Assembly (NCBI RefSeq): GCF_017795745.1
Contig: NZ_CP059067.1
Span: 1,116,001 to 1,180,000 of the forward strand
Origin: Rhizobacter sp. AJA081-3
Lineage (GTDB): Bacteria > Pseudomonadota > Gammaproteobacteria > Burkholderiales > Burkholderiaceae_C
Direction: 5' to 3'
DNA: 64,000 nucleotides
The notes under the pieces were generated by a model that worked only from the letters and a program-made list of their open reading frames with translations, had not been told where the DNA came from and did no database searches. The position numbers and the translations under genes were made by a program. Shown one piece after another: positions 1 to 6,830 of this stretch. Positions within the stretch are counted from its first letter, which is position 1; every line of letters begins with the position of its first letter.

Positions 1-83
1 CGTTCGAAGCTGCCCAGGCGCGCGGCCGCCTCGAAGGCCCTCAGGCCCTCGATCGACGGGAAGCGGATGTCCGGCGACGCCAT
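1..83 (-). CDS. LysR-family transcriptional regulator, N-terminal fragment (runs off the window)
   Basis: Reading the minus strand from an ATG at 83 gives 27 codons with no stop before the window edge. The peptide contains IEGLRAFEAAARLGSF, which is the typical opening of the LysR winged helix-turn-helix (helix 1, ahead of the recognition helix). It lies 48 bp downstream of the cupredoxin gene on the same strand, so it may be the last gene of that operon or a separately transcribed regulator. Only the DNA-binding start is present, so the effector and the subfamily cannot be told; the wording resembles the GcvA-like branch. Confidence 0.7.
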   Translation of the reverse strand, partial: MASPDIRFPSIEGLRAFEAAARLGSFE

Positions 84-131
84 TGGCCGATTGTCGCCAA
101 GCGGCGCGGCCGGTGGCCTGCGCTGCCGCAG

Positions 132-830
132 TCAGCTGCGGCGGCGGCGCGGCACGAAGTTGAGCTGCCCCGTCAGCGTCAGCGGCGCGGCGGTGGACTG
201 GACGCGCTGGATCGGCTGCTCCTGCAACTGGTCGGGGTGCCACAGCGACAGTTCGATGGCGCCATCGGGCACGTTCTCGAGCCGGGCGACGCCGTTGGCG
301 TCGGTCTTCGCGAACCACGGCGTGGCGCTCACGTAGACCTGCCCGCGCATCGACGAATGCAGGTGGCAGCCCAGGCCGATCGGTCCTGCCTTGTCGACCT
401 TCACGTCGACGCTGCTGGTGCCGCTCTTCTTGCGCACCGGCGGGGGCTTGTTCTGGTAGTCGTCGTCGGCGCTGCGCGGCGCCGGGGCTGACGCGTCCAG
501 GCGCAGCTCGATGCTCTGCGCGGGCGGCGTGCTGCCCAGCGGGCCGCTGGGCATCGAGCGCACGTGGTGGTCGTAGCCGTCGCGGTTGACGAAGCGCAGC
601 GTGCTGCCCGCGGGCACCACGGTCAGGAAGGGCTGGAACTTCAGGTCCTCCTGCGCGATGGTGGCGGTGACGCCGACGTTCGCCGGCACCGGCCGGCCTG
701 GTGTCTCGACGAGGACGACGACATCGGGCGTCGGCTTGCCGTCCTTGTCGGTGACGGTGATCTGGACGGAGCCGGCTTGCGCGGCGAGGCTGCCGAGCGC
801 CATGGCGGCGCCGAGGAGGATCTGCTTCAT
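132..830 (-). CDS. Exported cupredoxin (plastocyanin-like) protein
   Basis: 232 residues. The N-terminus MKQILLGAAMALGSLAAQA is a clean Sec signal peptide, so the protein should be periplasmic. A cupredoxin-like fold is suggested by a beta-rich core with a histidine in DHHVRS (about residue 95) and a C-terminal CHLHSSM cluster (about residues 157-163), which together give the His-Cys-His-Met set expected of a type 1 copper site. A Pro/Lys-rich insert lies between the two halves, and a carboxypeptidase-regulatory-like segment (ANGVARLENVPDG) follows the copper motif. Databases often name this family methylamine utilization protein; nothing around it supports methylamine use. It starts 14 nt after the haemoglobin gene, so the two are probably co-transcribed. 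Copper binding is inferred from the residues. Confidence 0.75.
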   Translation of the reverse strand: MKQILLGAAMALGSLAAQAGSVQITVTDKDGKPTPDVVVLVETPGRPVPANVGVTATIAQEDLKFQPFLTVVPAGSTLRFVNRDGYDHHVRSMPSGPLGSTPPAQSIELRLDASAPAPRSADDDYQNKPPPVRKKSGTSSVDVKVDKAGPIGLGCHLHSSMRGQVYVSATPWFAKTDANGVARLENVPDGAIELSLWHPDQLQEQPIQRVQSTAAPLTLTGQLNFVPRRRRS

Positions 831-844
831 GCCGTCACGTCCCT

Positions 845-1294
845 TCAGGGTGTGTTGATGATCTGGCGGTGCATCGGCGCCAGCTTTGCGAGCAGGCGAT
901 TCTGCGCGACGAACGGGATGCCCTGCGCATCCATCGTGTCCTGCAGCACTTCCACGAGCGCATTGAAGTCGCCGCGCGTGACGTCCATGCCGTCGTGGGC
1001 CTTCTTCATGTCGGGGCCGTCGCGGCGGCAGGGGCCGCCGGACACCTCGCAGATCTGCAGGACGAGTTGCTCCTTCACGTGCTGCTGGTCCGAATCCTTG
1101 AAGAAGGGGCGCATGCGCGCATCGGCGAGCAGCCGCTCCATGAAACGGTCCATCAGCGTGGTCAGGCCGCCCTTGCCGCCGAGCGCCTGGTAGAGGCTGT
1201 CGTCGGCCGTGCGCTGCGGGGCGGTCTGGGCGAAGGCGCCGGCGCTGGCAAACAACGCAGCGGCCAGGGCGAGGTGGCGAAACATGGAGTTCAT
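845..1294 (-). CDS. Exported group 1-like truncated haemoglobin
   Basis: 149 residues. MNSMFRHLALAAALFASAGAFAQ is a Sec signal peptide, so this globin is predicted to be periplasmic, unlike most bacterial truncated haemoglobins. The mature part has the features of the bacterial globin family: SLYQALGGKGGLTTLMDRF in helices A-B, FFKDSDQQHVKEQL with the probable proximal histidine, and CEVSGGPCR. I start at 1294 because AAAGG-type Shine-Dalgarno sequence sits 8 nt upstream; an ATG at 1309 overlaps the stop of the upstream gene as ATGA and would add five residues. Two cysteines flank the SGGP turn. Gas or electron chemistry is unknown; it is linked to a cupredoxin and an outer-membrane barrel protein. 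Confidence 0.8.
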   Translation of the reverse strand: MNSMFRHLALAAALFASAGAFAQTAPQRTADDSLYQALGGKGGLTTLMDRFMERLLADARMRPFFKDSDQQHVKEQLVLQICEVSGGPCRRDGPDMKKAHDGMDVTRGDFNALVEVLQDTMDAQGIPFVAQNRLLAKLAPMHRQIINTP

Positions 1295-1308
1295 GCGGTG
1301 GCCTTTCA

Positions 1309-2223
1309 TCAGAAGCCGATCTGCGCCGACAGGTAGGCGCCGCGCTGGCGACGCGGCTGCACGGCCGGGGCGATACGGCCCAGATCGACCCAGGCCAGCG
1401 TGATCGACAGGTGCTTGCTCGGCGCCCACGCGAGGAACAGGTCGGACCAGTCGTCCTCCTTCAGCGCGTCGCTGCCGAGCACGGATTCGTTGAGGTTGTC
1501 GGGCTTGGCGCGGTACTCGGCGCCGAGGGCGAGGTCGCGGCGCAGCAGGTAGGCCACCGATACCTCGGGCTGGAACTTGTAGCTGCCGCCGGCGGCACCG
1601 CCGAAGCCGAGCAGGCCGTTCTGGTTGGCCTTGGTGGCGCGCAGGGTGCCGCTGACGAGCAAACCTTGCGCGAGGAACAACTTGGTGGCGCTCAAATACA
1701 GGTCGGTGCCGCTGTCCTTGGCACCCAGCGGCCCGGTGAGCGTGGGGCCGAGCGCGCCGGCGTCGGTTTTCTTGTGGAGCACGCCGACGGCGACCTGCGG
1801 CATCAGCGTGTCGCTGTCGAGCACGGCGTCGCCGGCCAGACGCAGCTTGGCGCCGACGATGTTCTGCTTGAGGTGCAGCCCCGGCAGGCCCAGCGGCGCG
1901 AGGTTGTCGCCGGCATCGAAATCCTGGCGGGCGATCGACAGTTCGGCGCGGTCGCCGAAACCGACCGCGGCGCCGTACACGCCGAGCGCGTAGTCCTGCA
2001 CCTTCACGCGGGTGAAGAAGGCCGTCGCACCGATCTCGCTGCCTGTGGCGTGGCTGCCGGTCACGGCCCAGGGCGTGAGCCCGCCTCCGGCCGCACCGTC
2101 GATGCTGCTCACGCCGCCGGTGAGCAGCAACTTGCCCTGGCCGGGCGTGAAGGCGAGTGCCGGGCTGGCAGAAGCAGCGACGAGCGCCGCCCAGGCAAGG
2201 GCGCGCAGCAGGGGGCATGGCAT
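1309..2223 (-). CDS. DUF3034 family outer-membrane protein
   Basis: 304 residues from ATG 2223, chosen because it begins directly at the signal peptide (MPCPLLRALAWAALVAASASPALA). The mature chain starts FTPGQGKLLLTGGVSSIDG, the usual opening of DUF3034, and continues in alternating short strands with many Gly and aromatic residues, ending in ...AQIGF, a C-terminal Phe typical of outer-membrane beta-barrels. Repeated phrases such as LSIARQDFDAGDNL and LSATKLFLAQGLL fit barrel hairpins. It is the first gene of a three-gene exported operon and its stop overlaps a possible upstream start of the globin gene. Its cargo or role is not known; porin-like function is an inference. Confidence 0.75.
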   Translation of the reverse strand: MPCPLLRALAWAALVAASASPALAFTPGQGKLLLTGGVSSIDGAAGGGLTPWAVTGSHATGSEIGATAFFTRVKVQDYALGVYGAAVGFGDRAELSIARQDFDAGDNLAPLGLPGLHLKQNIVGAKLRLAGDAVLDSDTLMPQVAVGVLHKKTDAGALGPTLTGPLGAKDSGTDLYLSATKLFLAQGLLVSGTLRATKANQNGLLGFGGAAGGSYKFQPEVSVAYLLRRDLALGAEYRAKPDNLNESVLGSDALKEDDWSDLFLAWAPSKHLSITLAWVDLGRIAPAVQPRRQRGAYLSAQIGF

Positions 2224-2337
2224 GGGTACGACTCCGGGTCTTGCGGCGAACGGTGCAGGATACGGAGCCACCTGCGGACCGGATGCACCGAGCTGCGGGC
2301 ATTTGTCACGCCAGCGGCCTCGATCAGCCGATGACGG

Positions 2338-3564
2338 TCAGTCGGCGCCGTGCAGGTCGAACAGCGGCAGGCCGTAGTGGGCAGACGGTTCTTCGGCGCG
2401 GGAGGCTGCGGCAGGCTCGGGCGCGAGCGGCGCCACCAGGTCGCTCAGCCTGGCCAGCGCGCCGGCGCGCACCCCCAGCAGGCGCAGCCGGCGCGTCAGG
2501 TCGACCCGCTTGAGGCATTCGCCCGCCGCACGCCGGATGGTGCGCGCGTCGAGCGTGTGCGCCGGGAGCGTGAGGTCGCGCGTGACGGACTTGAAGTCGT
2601 CGAAGCGGAGCTTGATGCCGATGGTCTTGCTCGCGTAGCCCTTGCGCGCCAGGTCCCCGGCGAGTTCGACGCACAGCTCGGTGAAGATGGCCGAGAGCGT
2701 GGCCCGGTCGCGCACGGCGTGCAGGTCGCGCTCGAAGGTGGTTTCGCGGCTGATCGACACCGGCTCGCTGTAGGTGACCACCTCGCGCGCGTCGCGGCCG
2801 TGCGAGGCCTCGTGCAGCCAGCGGCCGTAGTTGGCGCCGAAATGTTCGACCAGGAACACCGGGTCGGCTGCCGCGATGTCGCCGATGGTGTGCAGGCCGA
2901 GCCCGGCGAGCTTCTCGCTGGCCTTCGGCCCGATGCCGTTGACCTTGCGCGCGGCCAGCGGCCAGATGCGCGCCGGGATGTCGGCGAAGCCCAGCAGCGT
3001 CAGGCCGTCGGGCTTGTCGAGTTCGGAGCACAGCTTGGACAGCAGCTTGTTGGGCGTGATGCCGATCGAGCAGGTCAGGCCGGTGGCGTCTTTCACGGCC
3101 TGCTTCAGCCGCGTCCCGATGGCGCTGCCGGCATCGTCGTGCACGCCGGGCAGCCCGCTCAGGTCGACGTAGATCTCGTCGATGCCGCGGTCCTCGACGC
3201 AGGGAGCGATCTCGCGCACCGCGGCCTTGAACAGGCGCGAGTACTTGCGGTACTCGTCGAAGTCCACCGGCAGCAGCACCGCGTCGGGCGCCAGCGCGGC
3301 CGCCTTCATCGTGCCCATGGCAGAGAACACGCCGAGCGCACGCGCCTCGTAGGTGCTGGTGGTGATGACGCCGCGGCCGGTGTAGTCGCGCAGCCGGAAG
3401 AAGCGGCGCGTGCCGTCGGGCAGCAGTTCGGGCTGGTGGCGGCGGCCGCCGCCGATGACCACCGGCAGCCCGCGCAGTTCAGGGTAGCGCAGCAGTTCGA
3501 CCGACGCGTAGAACGCGTCCATGTCGAGATGCGCGATCAGGCGCGGCGCATCGGGGCTGTACAT
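2338..3564 (-). CDS. dinB: DNA polymerase IV (Y family)
   Basis: 408 residues, slightly longer than the usual 350-360. It carries out translesion synthesis during the SOS response. The catalytic palm is plain: HLDMDAFYASVELLRYP near the N-terminus (first metal-binding Asp and the steric-gate region), SYEARALGVFSAMG-type segment (here STYEARALGVFSAMG), and the SIGITPNKLLSKLCSELDKP motif with the second acidic cluster preceding it (IDEIYVDLSG). A helix-hairpin-helix region (VNGIGPKASEKLAGLGLHTIGD) and a little-finger domain follow. The C-terminal 40 residues (Ala/Glu-rich) end in PLFDLHGAD, similar to a beta-clamp binding peptide (QL/F-x-LF type). The start codon lies inside a LexA box, which suggests SOS control. 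Confidence 0.95.
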   Translation of the reverse strand: MYSPDAPRLIAHLDMDAFYASVELLRYPELRGLPVVIGGGRRHQPELLPDGTRRFFRLRDYTGRGVITTSTYEARALGVFSAMGTMKAAALAPDAVLLPVDFDEYRKYSRLFKAAVREIAPCVEDRGIDEIYVDLSGLPGVHDDAGSAIGTRLKQAVKDATGLTCSIGITPNKLLSKLCSELDKPDGLTLLGFADIPARIWPLAARKVNGIGPKASEKLAGLGLHTIGDIAAADPVFLVEHFGANYGRWLHEASHGRDAREVVTYSEPVSISRETTFERDLHAVRDRATLSAIFTELCVELAGDLARKGYASKTIGIKLRFDDFKSVTRDLTLPAHTLDARTIRRAAGECLKRVDLTRRLRLLGVRAGALARLSDLVAPLAPEPAAASRAEEPSAHYGLPLFDLHGAD

Positions 3565-3572
3565 CCATACAG
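3557..3572 (-). promoter_or_regulatory. LexA box overlapping the dinB start codon
   Basis: On the minus strand the 16 bases read CTGTATGGATGTACAG, an exact CTGT-N8-ACAG match to the gamma/betaproteobacterial LexA consensus. The ATG of dinB (3562-3564) is inside it, so a bound repressor would sit on the translation start region and the transcript 5' end. dinB is a classical SOS gene, which makes the match meaningful. Confidence 0.8.
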
Positions 3573-3621
3573 CATAGCGGCCACGCGAGGCGACGGCAAG
3601 CGCCGCCGCGGGGGGCGGGAA

Positions 3622-4008
3622 TCAGGCGACGATGGCGCCGCCGCGCAGGCCGCGGTCGGCGCTGCCCTGGGGCGAGTAGGTGGTGTGGCCGTCGCGTGGC
3701 ATCAGCACGTCCATCGCGCGGTCGAGCGCCGCGGTGGCGCGGGACAGCGATTCGCGCTGGGCGGCCACCAGACCGCTGGTGCGGGCCAGGCGCTGGCGCA
3801 GTGCCGGCGAGACGGGGCCGCTGCGGGCGGCGCGGGCGAACTGGTCGACCGCGCCCGACAGCGCCCGGTGCAACTCGTTGGCCTGCAGTTCGATGCCGGC
3901 CGAGTCGCGTGAGCGCAGCGCTTCGCCGAGCGCAGCCAGACGCTCCTCGACGGCCGTCAGCGCGGCATCGAGGCGGGGGTCGGAGCTGCCTTGCGGCGCG
4001 TCGCTCAT
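3622..4008 (-). CDS. flgN: FlgN-like flagellar export chaperone
   Basis: 128 residues, almost entirely helical with heptad-like Leu/Ala spacing (VEERLAALGEALRSRDSAGIE). FlgN binds the C-termini of FlgK and FlgL and escorts them to the flagellar type III export gate. Sequence similarity in this family is weak; the call rests mainly on the position 7 nt after flgM, length and composition. I take ATG 4008 (MSDAPQ) and not the upstream in-frame ATG, which would reach back into flgM. It should share the sigma-28 transcript with flgM. Confidence 0.75.
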   Translation of the reverse strand: MSDAPQGSSDPRLDAALTAVEERLAALGEALRSRDSAGIELQANELHRALSGAVDQFARAARSGPVSPALRQRLARTSGLVAAQRESLSRATAALDRAMDVLMPRDGHTTYSPQGSADRGLRGGAIVA

Positions 4009-4015
4009 GGGTGGA

Positions 4016-4330
4016 TCAGCGCTGGACCTTGCCCAGCACTTCTTGCGCATTGGCGATCAGCTTGTCGGCGATCACCTCGGCGTTGATCTTGTAGCTGCCA
4101 TCCGCGATGGCTTGCGAGATGCGCGAAACCTTCTCGGCATCGAAGTCCGCCGAGCTGGCGCCGGCCATCAGGCTGGCGGCCGAACTGGACAGTTCGACCT
4201 TGGCGCTGGGGTCAGCAGCTGTGGCGCTGCCGGCCTGCGGCTTGGCAGCCTCGGCCGCCGCCTTGGCGGGGGCGGCGGCGCTGTCAGCGGCCGCCACGTT
4301 GCGTTTCTCTGCAGGATTGCCGATCTTCAT
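4016..4330 (-). CDS. flgM: Anti-sigma-28 factor FlgM
   Basis: 104 residues. FlgM binds FliA (sigma-28) and is exported through the hook-basal body once it is complete, releasing late gene expression. The start MKIGNPAEK and the C-terminal half (VELSSSAASLMAGASSADFDAEKVSRI..AIADGSYKINAEVIADKL) match the family closely: the VSRIRQAIxxGxYxxxxxxIAxxL helix pair that wraps sigma-28. An Ala/Lys-rich flexible linker lies between. ATG 4330 has AGGAG 7 nt upstream. It is preceded by a strong sigma-28 promoter, giving the known autoregulatory loop, and followed by flgN. Confidence 0.93.
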   Translation of the reverse strand: MKIGNPAEKRNVAAADSAAAPAKAAAEAAKPQAGSATAADPSAKVELSSSAASLMAGASSADFDAEKVSRISQAIADGSYKINAEVIADKLIANAQEVLGKVQR

Positions 4331-4381
4331 GGTGTTCTCCTGAGGGAGGAGCCGGAGCACTTCCCGACGTTCATGGTCGGA

Positions 4382-4408
4382 ATATCGGTGCGGCCCGCCG
4401 TGACTTTA
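4382..4408 (-). promoter_or_regulatory. Sigma-28 (FliA) promoter of flgMN
   Basis: The minus strand reads TAAAGTCA, 11 bases, then ACCGATAT. This compares with the flagellar sigma-28 consensus TAAAGTTT-N11-GCCGATAA: 6 of 8 in the first block and 6 of 8 in the second, with exact spacing. Transcription would begin near 4375, about 45 nt before the flgM start codon. FlgM being made from a FliA promoter is the usual class 3 arrangement. Confidence 0.8.
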
Positions 4409-4451
4409 GGCTCTTTTCGGAGAAGTCCCTCGAACAGGGGGGAAGCGCTGA

Positions 4452-5165
4452 TCACAGTTTGACCTCCACGCGGCGTTCGCCCACGGGCTCGGCGGTCAGG
4501 ATGCGCCCACTTTCGGTACGAATTCGCGCCGGCTGGCCTTCGTTCCCCGGTGTCAGCGCCTGACCCTCGCCGGAGATGCTGAATCCGCTGCCCTGCGCGA
4601 CCACCTGCACCGTGTCGCCGGCGGCGAACCACTGGCGCGGCTGCAGGTGCGTGGTTCGCACGCTGCGGCCCGCATCCATCGGGCGTGCCAGCGTACGGCC
4701 GACGGCCTGCTCTGGCCGCATCAGGGCCGCAGCCGCTTCTTCGGCCAGATCGACCTCGGCTTGAGCCAAGTCGCCCTCGACCAGCGTGCTGCCCACGGGC
4801 AGGGCGCGGGTGGCGACCCAGCGCCTGGCAAAGACTTTCACGGTGACGGGCAGGAACACGTTCCAGCGCGTCGGCCCGCGCAGGCAGCGCACGCCGATGC
4901 GGGTGCGGCCCCACATGCGGGCGTTTGGCGGCAGATAGGGCTGCACCTCGTCGCAGGGCGCCAGGCGCAGGCGCGGGTCGAGCGTGCCCACATCCACTTC
5001 CACACGCGCGGCCTTCTGTTCAGGCGTGGCGGTGGCGGCGAAGCGGCGCACCTGCTGCTGCAGCGGCGACTCGTCCAGCGGCGCGGCCTGCGCGGCCGGT
5101 GCGCACAGCACCGCCGCCGCCAGCAGGCGCAGCAGGAACGGGAAGACGAGAGCCCAGGAATGCAT
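4452..5165 (-). CDS. flgA: Flagellar basal-body P-ring formation protein FlgA
   Basis: 237 residues. FlgA is a periplasmic chaperone for P-ring assembly from FlgI. The first 27 residues (MHSWALVFPFLLRLLAAAVLCAPAAQA) form a signal peptide, which fixes the start at ATG 5165. A SAF-domain segment follows around residues 115-180 (RWVATRALPVGSTLVEGDLAQAEVD and GRTLARPMDAGRSV), and the C-terminal beta domain contains FAAGDTVQVVAQGSGFSISGEGQAL, conserved in the family. It is transcribed away from flgB across a 154-bp gap. flgM begins 121 bp downstream behind its own promoter. Confidence 0.93.
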   Translation of the reverse strand: MHSWALVFPFLLRLLAAAVLCAPAAQAAPLDESPLQQQVRRFAATATPEQKAARVEVDVGTLDPRLRLAPCDEVQPYLPPNARMWGRTRIGVRCLRGPTRWNVFLPVTVKVFARRWVATRALPVGSTLVEGDLAQAEVDLAEEAAAALMRPEQAVGRTLARPMDAGRSVRTTHLQPRQWFAAGDTVQVVAQGSGFSISGEGQALTPGNEGQPARIRTESGRILTAEPVGERRVEVKL

Positions 5166-5319
5166 GTCGTCACTGTAGGAGCAGGTCGACAAGTACAGAG
5201 GCGGGAAATGGCGGCGGTTTGCCGTTCTATTCGCGCTTATGTCCGGCCGGGGGCTGAACAGAATCCTGTCACATCGCCTTACCGGGTCTCCGGTCGGGCC
5301 CAACCCGGATCGCGCCACC

Positions 5320-5730
5320 ATGCTGAACCGACTCACCAACTCGCTGGACTTCCACGGTCAGGCCCTCGCGCTGCGGTCGGAGCGCCAGCGGCTGCTCGCC
5401 AGCAACATCGCCAATGCCGACACGCCCGGCTATGTGGCCCGCGACATGGATTTCGCCTCGGCGCTGCGCCAGGCCACCGGCAACGCGAGCGGCGGGTTGC
5501 CCTCGACGCTGAACACTTCGACCGCCGGCCACATCGCTGCGGCCACCGGCGCGCGCGCCGAGCCCAACCTGCTGTACGCCAGCGCCAGCCAGACCAACCT
5601 CGACCGCAACAGCGTCGACATGGACCGCGAGCGCGCCGCCTTCGCCGACAACAGCGTGAAGTACGAAGCCACGCTGCGCTTCATCAACGGCAACGTGCGC
5701 ACGATGCTCGACGCCATCAAGGGCCAATAA
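5320..5730 (+). CDS. flgB: Flagellar proximal rod protein FlgB
   Basis: 136 residues, the usual size. FlgB is the first rod subunit, exported by the flagellar type III system and placed next to FliE. It has the N-terminal rod/hook signature (ALALRSERQRLLASNIANADTPGYVARDMDF) and a C-terminal helical region (VDMDRERAAFADNSVKYEATLRFI). ATG 5320 is preferred over an upstream in-frame ATG at 5239 because family members start just before the signature helix. First gene of the flgB-flgL operon; flgC follows after 11 bp with GGAG spacing. Confidence 0.95.
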   Translation: MLNRLTNSLDFHGQALALRSERQRLLASNIANADTPGYVARDMDFASALRQATGNASGGLPSTLNTSTAGHIAAATGARAEPNLLYASASQTNLDRNSVDMDRERAAFADNSVKYEATLRFINGNVRTMLDAIKGQ

Positions 5731-5741
5731 GGAGAACTCGC

Positions 5742-6146
5742 ATGTCGATGTTCAACATCTTCAACGTCTCGGGAAGTGCCGCATCGGCGCAGAGCCAGCG
5801 GCTGAACGTGGTGGCGAGCAACCTCGCCAACGCCGACACCGTGGCCGGACCCGACGGCCAGGCCTACAAGGCGCGCCAGGTGGTGTTCCAGACGCAGCTG
5901 ATGGGCGAGGTCGGCGCGGCCGGCGTGCGCGTCAGCACCGTGCAGGAAGACCAGACGCAAGGCCGCCGCGTGCACGACCCCAAGCACCCCGGCGCCGACG
6001 CCGAGGGCTACGTGACCTACAGCAACGTGAACCCGGTGGAGGAGATGGTCAACATGATCTCCGCCTCGCGTTCGTACCAGAACAACGTCGAGGTGATGAA
6101 CACCGCGAAGAGCCTGCTGCTGAAGACTCTGCAGATGGGCCAGTGA
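5742..6146 (+). CDS. flgC: Flagellar proximal rod protein FlgC
   Basis: 134 residues. FlgC is a rod subunit exported by the flagellar type III apparatus. The start MSMFNIFNVSGSAASAQSQR and the rod signature LNVVASNLANADTVAGPDGQ are typical, as is the C-terminal helix NPVEEMVNMISASRSYQNNV that packs in the D0 domain. The start has AGGAG 9 nt upstream. It lies between flgB and flgD with gaps of 11 and 20 bp. Confidence 0.96.
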   Translation: MSMFNIFNVSGSAASAQSQRLNVVASNLANADTVAGPDGQAYKARQVVFQTQLMGEVGAAGVRVSTVQEDQTQGRRVHDPKHPGADAEGYVTYSNVNPVEEMVNMISASRSYQNNVEVMNTAKSLLLKTLQMGQ

Positions 6147-6166
6147 ACCCGGACTGAACACACACC

Positions 6167-6805
6167 ATGGCCGTCTCATCCGTCACCTCCGCCTCGACCG
6201 ACCTGGCCGCCAAGACCAGCGCTGCCCCGGGCGACGCGTCCGACCGCTTCCTCAAGCTGCTGGTCGCGCAGATGCAGAACCAGGACCCGCTCAACCCGAT
6301 GGACAACGCGCAGGTCACCAGCCAGATGGCGCAGATCAACACCGTCACCGGCATCGAGAAGCTGAACAGCTCGGTGGCGGGGCTGTCGACCCAGTTCATG
6401 CAGATGCAGGCGCTGCAGGGCGCCAGCCTGGTCGGCCGCGACGTGATCGTGCCCGGCAGCCAGCTCGACATCGTCGACGGCGTGGGGCAGGGCGGCTTCG
6501 AGCTGACTTCGCCGGCCGACGCGGTGAAGGTCGAGATCCTCTCGCCCAGCGGCCAGGTCGTCGAGACCCTGAAGCTCGGCGCGCAGAGCGCCGGCGTGCA
6601 CAGCTTCGACTGGGCTGCCGGCAGCGCTACCAACGACAGCGGCCTGCGTTTCAAGGTCACTTCTACGCTTGGCGGCACCACCACCACCGCCACCGCGCTG
6701 ATGCGCGACCGCGTCGATGCGGTGAGCACCAGCGGCACCGGCTTCAGCCTCGAATTGGCCCGCTCGGGCAGCGTCGAGTACAGCGCGGTCAAGGCCTTCA
6801 ATTGA
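6167..6805 (+). CDS. flgD: Flagellar hook-capping protein FlgD
   Basis: 212 residues. FlgD forms the cap under which FlgE hook subunits fold, and it leaves when the hook is complete. The conserved N-terminal block FLKLLVAQMQNQDPLNPMDN, then TSQMAQINTVTGIEKLN, defines the family; the C-terminal half has a FlgD Ig-like/Tudor region (VKVEILSPSGQVVETLKLG). Its order between rod genes and flgE is the normal one. The start ATG 6167 lies 20 bp after flgC. Confidence 0.95.
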   Translation: MAVSSVTSASTDLAAKTSAAPGDASDRFLKLLVAQMQNQDPLNPMDNAQVTSQMAQINTVTGIEKLNSSVAGLSTQFMQMQALQGASLVGRDVIVPGSQLDIVDGVGQGGFELTSPADAVKVEILSPSGQVVETLKLGAQSAGVHSFDWAAGSATNDSGLRFKVTSTLGGTTTTATALMRDRVDAVSTSGTGFSLELARSGSVEYSAVKAFN

Positions 6806-6830
6806 TCCCGAATATCACCGAGGACACACC

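Noticed and set aside
5209-5222. Sigma-54-like TGGC...TTTGC between flgA and flgB
   Set aside because: The GG and GC elements are separated by 9 bases, not the required 10, and the flanks do not match.
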